This document shows, one piece after another, positions 18,296 through 26,617 of a stretch of 64,000 bases of DNA (the first letter of the stretch is position 1; each line of letters starts with the position of its first letter). The notes below the pieces were generated by a model. The model was not told the origin of the DNA and searched no databases. It worked only from the letters and a program-made list of their open reading frames with translations. The position numbers and the translations under genes were made by a program. Source of the stretch: Paenibacillus sp. FSL H3-0469 (GTDB lineage Bacteria > Bacillota > Bacilli > Paenibacillales > Paenibacillaceae); assembly GCF_038051945.1 (NCBI RefSeq), contig NZ_CP150302.1, positions 496,001 to 560,000 on the forward strand, written 5' to 3'.

Positions 18296-18476
18296 ATTGC
18301 ATTTTGTACAATGGAATGCTGTAAAAAAGGCTGCAAAATAGAATCTATTGTATTCGGTACAATAGAATATTGAAAAAAAGCCCTTTTTCGCCCAAAACCC
18401 AACATTCTAATGTATGAAATACAATAGAATCTCATTTTAAGGTCAGCTATGCGTTTTCTATTGCAGAAAATACAAT
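18296..18476. repeat. Array of four palindromes, mostly 51-bp spacing (family B)
   Basis: Four palindromes of the form ATTGTA, a 5-nt loop, TACAAT begin at 18296, 18347, 18409 and 18460. Loops are TTTTG, TTCGG, TGAAA and GAAAA. Copy 2 is perfect and its stem extends to CTATTGTA/TACAATAG. Spacings are 51, 62 and 51 bp. The sequence is unrelated to the palindrome at 3053 and 56393, but the spacing and layout are the same. It occupies the gap between the sugar operon's terminator and the 3' end of a minus-strand LysR gene. I see no gene in 18237-18548. Confidence 0.65.
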
Positions 18477-18548
18477 TAGCTACTTGAATTTAAGAGGAAA
18501 AGTCGGTAAAGGGGCAGGATAAGACTACTATTAGTTCGATGTTCATTC

Positions 18549-19442
18549 TCACAGGTTTAAAACAGGTACATGACTACTCTGCTGAACATACTCCAGGAAC
18601 CTTCTGGAGGCGGGGGACAGATAATGGTCCTTGCGCCATTGCAGACCAACCTCCCATTCCCAACCCGGTTCCTGGATGGGAATCCAGACCAGACCGTCAA
18701 GCATCAGTCCCAGCGTCTGCGGAAGCACGGAGACGCCGAGCCCGGCTTTGATGAAGCCGGCCACAGTAATCAGATCCTCAGCATAATAGGTTGAGGACAG
18801 CTCAAAATTAGTATTTTGGAAGAGGGAGGTGATGGTGTGCTTGAGTCCGCAATTCGTCTTCAGTCCTACAAACGGCTCACCCGACAGCTCGAACAGACTC
18901 AGCGAGGAACGCGCTGCGAACCGGTGGGAACTGGAGACCACAATATAAATCGGTAATCTGCGAAACACCATCCATTCCTTATTCTCCGCCGTAGTCTCTT
19001 TGGATGTAATCAGCATATCTGAGGTCCCGTTATCCAGCGCTTCGTCAATGTCCCCGTGATTCCCCTGATACAGATCGAACCGCACCTTCGGATGGTCTGA
19101 CTGATAGTCTCTGATGAGCGATGGGATCAGGTCCACCCCAAGAATATTCAGATAAGACAGATGAACGGTTCCGCTCTCCGCATTGGACGACTCCTCAATC
19201 TCCCGCACCCCATTCCTGATATTGCGCAGCGCTTCTTCGACCCGTGAACTGAACATAACCCCATAGCGGTTCAACTGGACATTGCGGCCCTTACGCTCAA
19301 ATAAAGGAACCCCCAGCTCACTTTCCAGTTTGGAAATGGCATGGCTCAGGGCAGGCTGCGTAATTCGCAGCGCTTTGGATGCAGAGGTCATATGTTCAAG
19401 CCGGGCTACGGTCAGAAAATACTCCAATTGTGTAAGCTCCAT
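18549..19442 (-). CDS. LysR-family transcriptional regulator
   Basis: 297 residues. The N-terminal winged helix-turn-helix is typical (LEYFLTVARLEHMTSASKAL, then ITQPALSHAISKLESELG), and a C-terminal periplasmic-binding-like effector domain follows. The start is supported by AAGGAGG 8 bp upstream. It is divergent from the SDR gene, the classic LysR arrangement, and an inverted repeat in the shared region (19498-19524) is a candidate binding site. The effector is unknown. Confidence 0.92.
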   Translation of the reverse strand: MELTQLEYFLTVARLEHMTSASKALRITQPALSHAISKLESELGVPLFERKGRNVQLNRYGVMFSSRVEEALRNIRNGVREIEESSNAESGTVHLSYLNILGVDLIPSLIRDYQSDHPKVRFDLYQGNHGDIDEALDNGTSDMLITSKETTAENKEWMVFRRLPIYIVVSSSHRFAARSSLSLFELSGEPFVGLKTNCGLKHTITSLFQNTNFELSSTYYAEDLITVAGFIKAGLGVSVLPQTLGLMLDGLVWIPIQEPGWEWEVGLQWRKDHYLSPASRRFLEYVQQSSHVPVLNL

Positions 19443-19497
19443 GCAGACAGCCTCCTTATATATTACTATTATTAATGAATTTAATGAAAATAATAAA

Positions 19498-19524
19498 TTA
19501 GACGCTCATATTAATCAAGTCTAA
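19498..19524. promoter_or_regulatory. Candidate LysR operator between the divergent LysR and SDR genes
   Basis: Perfect 6-bp inverted repeat TTAGAC (19498-19503) and GTCTAA (19519-19524) with a 15-bp AT-rich centre, of the general size of LysR boxes. A second inverted repeat, CCTCAGG (19539-19545) and CCTGAGG (19566-19572), lies just before the SDR ribosome site and may fold in its mRNA. Confidence 0.45.
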
Positions 19525-19599
19525 TATATACATATAGACCTCAGGGCGGCTCGCTTCCAGCCTAACCTGAGGAATCCTTAATGAAAAGAGGCTGTAACG

Positions 19600-20394
19600 A
19601 TGGCTATAACTTATGCAAGCCCGCTGACAGAATACGAAGGTAAAAGAATCCTGGTAACAGGCGGGACCAAGGGAATGGGACAGGCAATCGCTGCCCGGTT
19701 CACAGCGGCAGGAGCTGAAGTTATGACTACTGCCCGGACACTTCCGAAGGAGGGGCCCGCTTCGGATTTGTTCGTCCAGGCCGATCTGTCCACTCCTGAA
19801 GGCGTGGAGCGAGTCATTGCAGCAGTCAAGGCCCGGTTCGGGCGGCTCGACATTCTGGTGAATAACGCTGGCGGCAGCTCAACACCAGCTGGAGGATTTC
19901 TCGCAGCATCCGATGAACACTGGATGGATGCGCTGAATCTGAACCTGCTGGCAGCTGTGCGGCTGGACCGGGGACTGATTCCGCTCATGCTGCAGCAGGG
20001 CAAGGGAGTCGTCATCCACATCTCTTCCATTCAAAGAGTGCTGCCGCTGATCGAATCGACCATCCCTTATGCAGCCGCCAAAGCGGCGTTAAGCAGTTAC
20101 AGCAAGAGCTTATCTAAGGAATTCTCTCCGAAGGGCATCCGGGTGAACCGGGTCGCGCCGGGCTTCATTCAAACCGAAGCAACCGGGGACTTCTTGAATA
20201 GTATCGCCGAGGTGACTGGCAGTGTGGAAAGTGCGCTGCAATCGGTGATGGACGCGCTGGGCGGCATACCCATCGGACGCCCCGGCTTCCCTGAGGAGGT
20301 GGGCGAGCTGGTGGCCTTCCTCGCTTCCGACCGCGCAGCATCCATAACGGGTGCCGAGTACGTGATTGACGGTGGAACCGTACCTACGGTGTAA
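19600..20394 (+). CDS. Short-chain dehydrogenase/reductase
   Basis: 264 residues with a Rossmann fold. The nucleotide-binding motif is TGGTKGMG, followed by NNAGG, the catalytic serine in HISSIQ and YxxxK in PYAAAKAAL. The C-terminus (FLASDRAASITGAEYVIDGG) is the usual classical-SDR ending. It uses NAD(P)H; the substrate is unknown. It is divergent from and probably controlled by the LysR gene next to it. Confidence 0.92.
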   Translation: MAITYASPLTEYEGKRILVTGGTKGMGQAIAARFTAAGAEVMTTARTLPKEGPASDLFVQADLSTPEGVERVIAAVKARFGRLDILVNNAGGSSTPAGGFLAASDEHWMDALNLNLLAAVRLDRGLIPLMLQQGKGVVIHISSIQRVLPLIESTIPYAAAKAALSSYSKSLSKEFSPKGIRVNRVAPGFIQTEATGDFLNSIAEVTGSVESALQSVMDALGGIPIGRPGFPEEVGELVAFLASDRAASITGAEYVIDGGTVPTV

Positions 20395-20447
20395 GGTGAA
20401 GCGTAACCCTCGCCGGCAATTGTTGCTTAAGTAATCCTCTCCCTAAT

Positions 20448-20495
20448 AGAACAGTCGGTTCAGCCATTTATTGGCTGTACAGCTGTTCTTTTTGT
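20448..20495 (+). terminator. Rho-independent terminator after the SDR gene
   Basis: AGAACAG (20448-20454) pairs with CTGTTCT (20483-20489); an inner AGCC/GGCT pairing adds length; a T run follows. Confidence 0.8.
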
Positions 20496-20534
20496 ATTGT
20501 TCAGTCTATTATTTTCTTGAAAATGTTGAGTATT

Positions 20535-20641
20535 ATTGGAACTGGAGGAGCGGTAGCGTCCGCCTTTGACTCCGGATTTCAACCGCGCACAGCGGTCTAA
20601 TAGAAGAAATCTGGAGTCAACAGCGGCCGGAAGTCCAAATG
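20535..20641 (+). repeat. Structured intergenic repeat, copy 1 (possible folded RNA)
   Basis: A block from TTGGAACTGGAGGAGCGG to GGCCGGAAGTCCAAA that recurs at 25978. It can fold as an outer TTGGA(A)CT/AGTCCAA closure, a small GCGG/CCGC hairpin, a 15-pair stem (20567-20581 with 20607-20621, one G-U), and a terminal hairpin ACCGC-GCACA-GCGGT (20583-20597). It lies after the SDR terminator and about 150 bp before the response regulator gene. Compared with copy 2, paired bases change together while pairing is kept. The strand is assigned only by analogy with the flanking genes. Confidence 0.65.
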
Positions 20642-20791
20642 TTCACCGCAGCGACGACCAAGCTTTAAGTTGTAATGTCAGTACTAATAATTCTTTATCT
20701 TTTCTTTAGATTTGGTTTAGACTGGATTAAGAATGGCAGGCTATAGTTACAAAGAGCGCGGCTTGCATGACAAGATAGAGGGGGATTCACC

Positions 20792-21499
20792 ATGTATACC
20801 ATTCTCATAGCCGATGATGAATCGGAGATTGTTGAGCTTCTGCAGCTGTATCTGGAGAAGGAATATAACATATTGACGGCAGAGAACGGAATCGAGGCCT
20901 TGAAGCTGATGCAGAATAACAAGATTGATCTGGCGATACTGGATATTATGATGCCGGGGATGGACGGGCTGCAGCTGCTGAAGCGGATTCGGGAGCATGA
21001 GCATTTCCCGGTACTGTTCCTGTCCGCCAAGAGCCAGTATCATGACAAAATCCTGGGGCTGGAGCTTGGAGCGGATGACTATATCGCTAAGCCGTTTAAT
21101 CCGCTGGAGATTGTGGCGCGTGCCGGGGCCATGCTGCGGCGGGTGCATCAGTTCGATGCCAAGGCAGCGGAAGAGGAGAAGCCGAGTGAGCAGATTGTGC
21201 TCGGCAGGCTGACGCTGGACCGGAGCACCTGTCAGGTTGAGGTGGCCGGGGAGGCCGTCGCTCTGACTTCTACCGAATATAAAATTCTGGAGCTGCTGAT
21301 GCAGCAGCCGGGCCGTGTGTTTACACGCAAGAAGATATATGAGACTGTCTGGGAAGATTTCTATGTCTACGAGGACAACAGCATTATGGTGCACATCAGC
21401 AACATCCGCGACAAGATCGAACGAGATTCCAAGAGACCGGAATACCTGAAGACGATCAGGGGATTGGGGTACAAAATTGAAGCACCCATGGAAAAGTAG
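20792..21499 (+). CDS. Response regulator, OmpR/PhoB family
   Basis: 235 residues. The receiver has IADDESE, phospho-acceptor Asp51 in AILDIMMPG and Lys in YIAKPFNP; the C-terminal winged helix includes LTSTEYKILELLMQQPGRVF and the end TIRGLGYKIE. The ATG follows AGAGGGGG. The kinase gene starts inside its 3' end (23-bp overlap), so they are coupled. The signal is unknown. Confidence 0.94.
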   Translation: MYTILIADDESEIVELLQLYLEKEYNILTAENGIEALKLMQNNKIDLAILDIMMPGMDGLQLLKRIREHEHFPVLFLSAKSQYHDKILGLELGADDYIAKPFNPLEIVARAGAMLRRVHQFDAKAAEEEKPSEQIVLGRLTLDRSTCQVEVAGEAVALTSTEYKILELLMQQPGRVFTRKKIYETVWEDFYVYEDNSIMVHISNIRDKIERDSKRPEYLKTIRGLGYKIEAPMEK

Positions 21500-22901
21500 A
21501 GATAACCGCCCGCTGCAGACGTCGCTGACCATCGACTTCCTGCTGTTCAACTGTATGCTGCTTATGCTGGTGTTAGTGGTCTATCTATTCGTCCAAAAGG
21601 ATATTGCCCAGGTCATCCGGGAGCAAATGAAGCCTGACCCCAATCTCTCTGTGGAGGCCGGAACGTACCGGGAGGAACTGGGCCAAGGGCCGGAGAGTGA
21701 GCGTCTGCTGAAGAGCGGTGGCTGGCTGGAGCTGCTGGATTCCGGCAAGCGGGTGATTCAGGTCATTGGTGAGAAGCAGGATGATATTCAAGCTTATGAC
21801 GAGGACATGCTGTATCTGGGACTGGAGAACCGTAGCGACCAGCCTTTTTACTATTCTATTACGAGTGTTACGGAGCAGGATAGCGGGGCAGCCTGGATGT
21901 TGCTTAAGATTCCCCGCGATGTAATCAATATCTCCATTAACAACGAGTTTCTGGTCTCCTATCTGAATCATTCGGTGTTCTTTTATGTATTCCTGGTCAG
22001 CGGTTTGATTCTGCTGCTGATTTTTGTGTACAGCTATTGGGTCTCCAGACGGATCAAGAAGCCGCTGCGGGTGCTGAATCTGGGCTTGAACCGTATGATG
22101 GAAGGGCATTACAACACGCGGATTGCCCTGTATGCAGAGACCGAGTTCCTGCGGATCGGCCACAGCTTCAACTATATGGCTGATGTGATTGAGAAGACGA
22201 CTGAGGAGAAGCGTCTGGCCGAGAAAAGCAAGCAGCGGCTGATGGTCGATCTGTCGCATGACCTGAAGACCCCGATTACCAGCATCCAGGGGTATGCGCA
22301 GGCGTTGATCGAAGGACGGGTTACCGACCCGGAACGGCAGACGAAATATTTGAATTACATCTACGCCAAGTCTGTGCAGGTCACGAAGCTCATTACGCAT
22401 ATGCTGGATCTGCTTAAGCTGGACTCCCCGGATTTCATCCTGCGGATAGAGCGGCTAGAGCTGGGCGATCATCTGCGGGAGATGATTGCCGACACCTACG
22501 GCGAGTTTGAGCAAAAAGACTTCGAGCTTCACCTGCAGGTGCCCGAAGAAGAGGTCTATGCCCGTTATGATCCCGAGCTGTTCGCCAGTGTCATTAATAA
22601 TCTGATCGGCAATGCGCTGGCCTATAATCCCGAAGGGACGCGCATCCGGGTATCCGTGATTCCCGAGGAGACGCAGATAAGGATCGAGATTGCAGACAAT
22701 GGCGTCGGCATTCCGAGGGAGCTGTGGTCTACGATCTTTGATCCGTTTGTGCGGGGAGATGAGGCGCGGACGACGGCCAGCGGAGGAACCGGACTGGGCT
22801 TGTCCATCGCCAAGAAGAACGTGGAGAAGATGGAGGGTTCACTGCTGCTGGAGAGCAGGGAAGGAGAGCCGACGGTGTTTGTGATCCGTATCCCGAAATA
22901 G
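21477..22901 (+). CDS. Sensor histidine kinase partnered with the OmpR-type regulator
   Basis: 474 residues. A membrane helix lies near 20-40 and another near 165-190, with a small extracellular domain between. HAMP is followed by the phosphorylated His261 in VDLSHDLKTPITS, an N box (NNLIGNALAYNP), a G1 box (DNGVGIP) and a G2 box (GGTGLGLSIAKK). The start is TTG 21477, before the regulator's stop; the next in-frame ATG falls inside the first membrane helix, so the TTG is preferred. The two-gene system is followed at about 100 bp by a secreted stalk-domain protein, a possible target or input. Confidence 0.93.
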   Translation: MKHPWKSRDNRPLQTSLTIDFLLFNCMLLMLVLVVYLFVQKDIAQVIREQMKPDPNLSVEAGTYREELGQGPESERLLKSGGWLELLDSGKRVIQVIGEKQDDIQAYDEDMLYLGLENRSDQPFYYSITSVTEQDSGAAWMLLKIPRDVINISINNEFLVSYLNHSVFFYVFLVSGLILLLIFVYSYWVSRRIKKPLRVLNLGLNRMMEGHYNTRIALYAETEFLRIGHSFNYMADVIEKTTEEKRLAEKSKQRLMVDLSHDLKTPITSIQGYAQALIEGRVTDPERQTKYLNYIYAKSVQVTKLITHMLDLLKLDSPDFILRIERLELGDHLREMIADTYGEFEQKDFELHLQVPEEEVYARYDPELFASVINNLIGNALAYNPEGTRIRVSVIPEETQIRIEIADNGVGIPRELWSTIFDPFVRGDEARTTASGGTGLGLSIAKKNVEKMEGSLLLESREGEPTVFVIRIPK

Positions 22902-22999
22902 AGGAAATAATTAACTTCTTGTCGAATGTACTGATCTGGAAGATTCCGGCACCTTGCCGGGACACCTAACTTACATCGGGGGAAGGAATTAGAACATCT

Positions 23000-24073
23000 A
23001 TGAAAAAACTTGCATTACTGCTCACCACTCTGCTGCTTGCGCTCGGACTGGTCTATCCGGGTGGCGCTGGACAGGCAGCGGCCGCAGCCGCACCGGCGTA
23101 CACGGAGATTGCTACGTTTGTCGAAGGCAACCTGCTTATTTCGCCAGTCAAATCTGTACTTGTGAATGGCTCTGCCTATGTACCGGTTAAGCTGGCCGGG
23201 CAGATTCCGGGTTTCACTGTGGCTTCAGATGCTACTGGCGTAACTATCACAGGCAGTAAAGGAAGCACCAAGCTGAACAAGGATAACTCTATTTTGTACA
23301 AAAGCTCCAATTACGTAGCCTTCAAAACCCTGCTGAAGCTCGGAGCGATCGACGGCAAATATGCCTCCAGTGCCATAGCGTTGTTCGTCTGGAGTACAGA
23401 GGATGGTAAGAATAAGAGCAACAGTATGCTCTACGCGATCAGCAAGCTGCCTGGAACGATGGGGACTGCGCTAGGTAAAAAGGTATACTTATATGGACAT
23501 CCGGGAAGCCACTGGGTGAAAAGTGTACAGTACGTTGATGACAACAATCAGAACTTTGTGATGCAAAATGAGGCCGGAACCGAATGGGTCCTGGATTTGA
23601 ATGATTTTGTGGACAATACCATGTATTATAGTGAGAATATCGATTATCTGAAGTATTACTATAATGGACAAACGGTGTGGACCCGGAACGCCAAGATTAG
23701 TGATAGTCCGTTCAAAAACTTTGAAAAAACGACCATCGCTAACTTCCGCTCCAATCCTGTAAACGGGAATTTAGAGATGATCATCCGCCGGGCCAACGGA
23801 CAGGAGATTCCGGTGGAGATTGATCCAACTGCGGGTGATTATGGTGATTACGTCGAAGACATCTTATATTTCAAGAATCCGCAAACGACCTTCAAGATCA
23901 GCGATAAAATGTGGTCAGCCATCCGTGAAGAGCGGGCGGTCAGCGGCATGACGATCACAGAGCTCCTGCTCTCCTGGGGAGATCCGGACAAGGTTTATGA
24001 TGGGTATGTAGTGTACGGCGACCAATACGTCTATTTCATCAATGATAAGGTCTTCTCTATAGTTAATCTGTAA
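23000..24073 (+). CDS. Secreted protein with copper-amine-oxidase-N-like (stalk) domain
   Basis: 357 residues. A strong signal peptide (KKLALLLTTLLLALGLVYPGGAG, with an Ala-rich cleavage region) is followed by a domain like the stalk domains common in Paenibacillus: a loop with SVLVNGSAYVPVKLAGQIPG, a beta segment TGVTITGSKG and NYVAFKTLLKLG. The second half (from about residue 130) is not recognised. These stalk domains mediate attachment or assembly at the surface; there is no sign of amine oxidase activity. The ribosome site is GGGGAAGGA. Confidence 0.7.
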   Translation: MKKLALLLTTLLLALGLVYPGGAGQAAAAAAPAYTEIATFVEGNLLISPVKSVLVNGSAYVPVKLAGQIPGFTVASDATGVTITGSKGSTKLNKDNSILYKSSNYVAFKTLLKLGAIDGKYASSAIALFVWSTEDGKNKSNSMLYAISKLPGTMGTALGKKVYLYGHPGSHWVKSVQYVDDNNQNFVMQNEAGTEWVLDLNDFVDNTMYYSENIDYLKYYYNGQTVWTRNAKISDSPFKNFEKTTIANFRSNPVNGNLEMIIRRANGQEIPVEIDPTAGDYGDYVEDILYFKNPQTTFKISDKMWSAIREERAVSGMTITELLLSWGDPDKVYDGYVVYGDQYVYFINDKVFSIVNL

Positions 24074-24101
24074 TTAAGCGTGGACGAGGGGCTTTCCGTC
24101 A

Positions 24102-24152
24102 GCGGGCTTGCTTAAGGAATTCATGGAATTCCTTAGACAGGCCCGTTTTCTT
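24102..24152 (+). terminator. Strong rho-independent terminator
   Basis: CGGGC near 24103 through TTAAGGAATTC pairs with GAATTCCTTA and GCCCG, then a TTTTCTTTT run. The inner 10-bp stem has a 3-nt loop. Confidence 0.9.
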
Positions 24153-24262
24153 TTGCTTGGACAAGTTAGCGGGTGCAACTCTTCCAGGTTTTGAGCTTCG
24201 GGGATTTCATGTATAATGAATGCACTGGAACCAGCTATTCTTTTACACTATAGGAGGACATT

Positions 24263-24607
24263 ATGCAACTCATTCAACCCCAGGCCATTCAGACCCGAAT
24301 CGACGATTTCGTCTCTGAGGATCTATATATCCATCTTGAGCTCACGACAGGAGCTTATGCCAGTCATATCGACAGCACCCGTCCGCCAGGCTCGGCGTTC
24401 ATCAGCAATGCGGTGATCCGTTACACGAACGGTTCCATCTCAGGAACAGGACCTTACCGGGTTGGGCTCAAGACTGAGAAGGGCTGGATCTATGCCGAGG
24501 GACTTACCCATGTAGATGAGCACGATACGGAGCGGCTGATTCTGGCCGGTCACGACAGTCAGGGCAAGCTGATTGTGGCGTTGCAGCTCAGCCGGAGCCC
24601 TTTTTAA
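24263..24607 (+). CDS. yojF: YojF family protein (DUF1806)
   Basis: 114 residues, matching my memory of YojF in length and in the segment LYIHLELTTGAYASH, with a beta-rich fold. In Bacillus it is paired with yojG (bshB2), and here too bshB2 follows at 22 bp, which supports the call. Its exact role is unknown. A TAGGAGGA site precedes the ATG and a TATAAT (24212-24217) lies about 45 bp upstream, though without a good -35 box. Confidence 0.85.
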   Translation: MQLIQPQAIQTRIDDFVSEDLYIHLELTTGAYASHIDSTRPPGSAFISNAVIRYTNGSISGTGPYRVGLKTEKGWIYAEGLTHVDEHDTERLILAGHDSQGKLIVALQLSRSPF

Positions 24608-24629
24608 ACCAATTGGAGGAACAACTAGA

Positions 24630-25346
24630 GTGAATAATAAATCTATGGACCATGCTAGAATCCTGGTGGCGCTTCCCCATCCCGACGACGAGGCGTACTT
24701 CTTATCCGGGACACTGGCGATGTATATCGCAGCAGGTGCAGAGGTGACCTATGCCTGTCTGACGCTCGGAGAGATGGGCCGGAACATGGGGGTTCCGCTC
24801 CTTGCGAACCGCACGACCCTGCCGGCCATCCGCCAAGCGGAGCTTGAGGCTTCCTGTAAGGCCATTGGGATTCAAGACCTGAGAATGCTGGGCTTCCATG
24901 ATAAAATGATCGAGTTCGAAGACCCGGCGCTCCTGGACCACCGGATTGAATCGCTCGTGAAGGAGCTGGCACCGTCGCTGGTAATTACGTTCTACCCCGG
25001 ATATAGCGTACATCCCGATCATGATGCTACGGGTGCTGCGGTAATTCGAACCATTGCCAGGCTGCCCGCTGCGGAACGTCCGGTTGTACATAGTGTAGCC
25101 TTCTCGAACGGCCATCAGCAGCGGATTGGAGCAGCCGATGTAGTCATCGATGTGACTCCTTTTATCACGGTCAAAATCAACTCCATTCTGGCCCACCGCA
25201 CCCAGTTCCAGCCGGAGAAAGTGCTTGGCGGCCTTAAACCCACCGATCCGGCCATCTGCGGCAAGTACGGTACGGAACGCTTTTGGACCTACCGGTTCCC
25301 GGAATGCAAGGAACAACCGGAGGAAGCGGCATTGTGCAGCAATTAA
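24630..25346 (+). CDS. bshB2: Bacillithiol biosynthesis deacetylase BshB2
   Basis: 238 residues of the LmbE/PIG-L deacetylase family. The zinc site is in PHPDDEAYF, with later ligand HPDHDATG; YACLTLGEMGRNMG and RMLGFHDKMIEFED are hallmarks of BshB2. It removes the acetyl group from GlcNAc-malate, the second step of bacillithiol synthesis, in the cytoplasm. GTG 24630 is chosen because GGAGGA (24615-24620) is 9 bp before it; the frame extends upstream without a ribosome site. A close paralogue lies at 30393. Confidence 0.9.
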   Translation: MNNKSMDHARILVALPHPDDEAYFLSGTLAMYIAAGAEVTYACLTLGEMGRNMGVPLLANRTTLPAIRQAELEASCKAIGIQDLRMLGFHDKMIEFEDPALLDHRIESLVKELAPSLVITFYPGYSVHPDHDATGAAVIRTIARLPAAERPVVHSVAFSNGHQQRIGAADVVIDVTPFITVKINSILAHRTQFQPEKVLGGLKPTDPAICGKYGTERFWTYRFPECKEQPEEAALCSN

Positions 25347-25362
25347 GAATGGAGGCGTAGAA

Positions 25363-25905
25363 ATGACAGAAGAGCGGGTATATATTCGCTTCCCCGAGCC
25401 TGAAGATGCCGCTGAGCTGATGGGGATGTACTTGCGTAACCGTGAGTTTTTTGAAGAGCATTCGCCTGACATTAGTGAGGACTTCTACACCGTAGAGTAT
25501 CAGCGCGAGCGGATTGCGCAGTATGAAGAGGAGCGGGCGGCGGACGAGAGATACGACTTCCTGGTTATTCACAAGGCTGACCGGCGGATCATCGGCAGTG
25601 TCAGTCTGTCTTTTGTGGTGCGAGGACCGCTGCAGAGCTGTATGATCGGGTACAGTCTGGACAAGGATTATAATGGTAAGGGTTATATGACGGAGGCGGT
25701 GAAGCAGGTCGTGCGCTATGCCTTCGAGGAGCTGAAGTTCCACCGGATTACAGGGGAAGCTTCACCGGATAATCCCGGTTCTATCCATGTACTGGAGAAT
25801 GCAGGCTTCCATAAGGAAGGCATTGCCCGGCTGAATGTGAAGATCCGCGGCGTGTGGAAGGACCACCAGATTCTCGCAATCATCAACCCGGCGGATATTA
25901 GTTAA
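25363..25905 (+). CDS. GNAT N-acetyltransferase, RimJ/RimL type
   Basis: 180 residues. The GNAT fold is shown by IRFPEPEDAAEL at the start, the acetyl-CoA-binding region GYSLDKDYNGKGYMTEAVK and the C-terminal LENAGFHKEGI. It resembles the YdaF/YjcK group that acetylates protein N-termini or small amines; the substrate is unknown. ATG 25363 follows GGAGG 7 bp upstream. It sits 16 bp after bshB2 and is probably cotranscribed with yojF-bshB2. Confidence 0.88.
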   Translation: MTEERVYIRFPEPEDAAELMGMYLRNREFFEEHSPDISEDFYTVEYQRERIAQYEEERAADERYDFLVIHKADRRIIGSVSLSFVVRGPLQSCMIGYSLDKDYNGKGYMTEAVKQVVRYAFEELKFHRITGEASPDNPGSIHVLENAGFHKEGIARLNVKIRGVWKDHQILAIINPADIS

Positions 25906-25977
25906 CGGAGTTAACGCACGGATTATTATATAGATTGAACTAAAAATTTTAGTTAGAGGAGAAGTGGCGGAGGGGAA

Positions 25978-26150
25978 TTTTGGAACTGGAGGAGCGGTAG
26001 CGTCCGCCTGAAAGCTTTCCGTAGGAAAGCTCGCATCGTAAGCATCAGCAGTATGCGGATTTCAACCGTTAAAAACGGGATAAATTAAGAAATCTGCAGA
26101 AGGGCAGCGGCCGGAGGTCCAAAACATCTCTGGAGTCACGGCTAATCCTA
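25978..26150 (+). repeat. Structured intergenic repeat, copy 2, with inserted hairpin
   Basis: The second copy of the element at 20535. Shared blocks are the TTGGAACTGGAGGAGCGG start, the GCGTCCGCC hairpin side, the CGGATTTCAACCG region and GGCAGCGGCCGG. The main stem is 26054-26063 with 26089-26098, its terminal hairpin CCGTT-AAA-AACGG (26066-26078). An extra perfect hairpin AGCTTTCC-GTA-GGAAAGCT (26013-26031) is inserted. A tail GAGTCACGGCTA (from about 26134) also occurs near 50282. It lies 60 bp before the next gene. Upstream (25938-25954) is a palindrome AACTAAAA-A-TTTTAGTT. No gene is seen in 25906-26211. Confidence 0.65.
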
Positions 26151-26211
26151 AAACCTGAAAATCAATAGTTCAATTTATTAGCTTAAATATTAACATTGTG
26201 GAGGATCACCG

Positions 26212-26520
26212 ATGAGCCAGCGTTTACGAATTACCCGTTCCATGCAGGAAGAGAATGCAGAGCAGGCACTAACCCTGGAGGAATGCAAGCAATATTTTTC
26301 CGATAAATCCGGCTTCAGTTATTCACAGGTCTACACTGTGCAAGGTGCAGAGAGCACGATGTCGATCCAAGGGGATTTTTTCATGTGGAGTCATGAGGGT
26401 GCGGAGTACCCGTTCCGGCTGTACATGGGCGAGCTGTACGTGGCCTTGTCCATGGAGGCGATTGTGCCTGTGATTCTTGAGATCGCCACGGACCTGCGGG
26501 CCGATGTGGTGGAGGGATAG
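26212..26520 (+). CDS. Small protein of unknown function
   Basis: 102 residues, not recognised. No signal peptide or membrane segment is visible; there are several aromatic residues (QGDFFMWSHEGAEYPFRLYMG) and an acidic ending. A GTGGAGGATC site precedes the ATG at good spacing, so translation is likely. It follows the structured repeat and precedes a serine hydrolase by about 100 bp. Confidence 0.65.
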   Translation: MSQRLRITRSMQEENAEQALTLEECKQYFSDKSGFSYSQVYTVQGAESTMSIQGDFFMWSHEGAEYPFRLYMGELYVALSMEAIVPVILEIATDLRADVVEG

Positions 26521-26617
26521 GCTGAGTAAAGTTTGGGTTAAGCTGTTTTTTATACAATATATACGCCCCCCCGGATGTTATAGTGATCCAGTGAATATGA
26601 GGATCGGGGGAACCAGA

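Noticed and set aside
23000..24073. Copper amine oxidase
   Set aside because: Only the N-terminal stalk-like domain is present; no oxidase catalytic domain or topaquinone motif.
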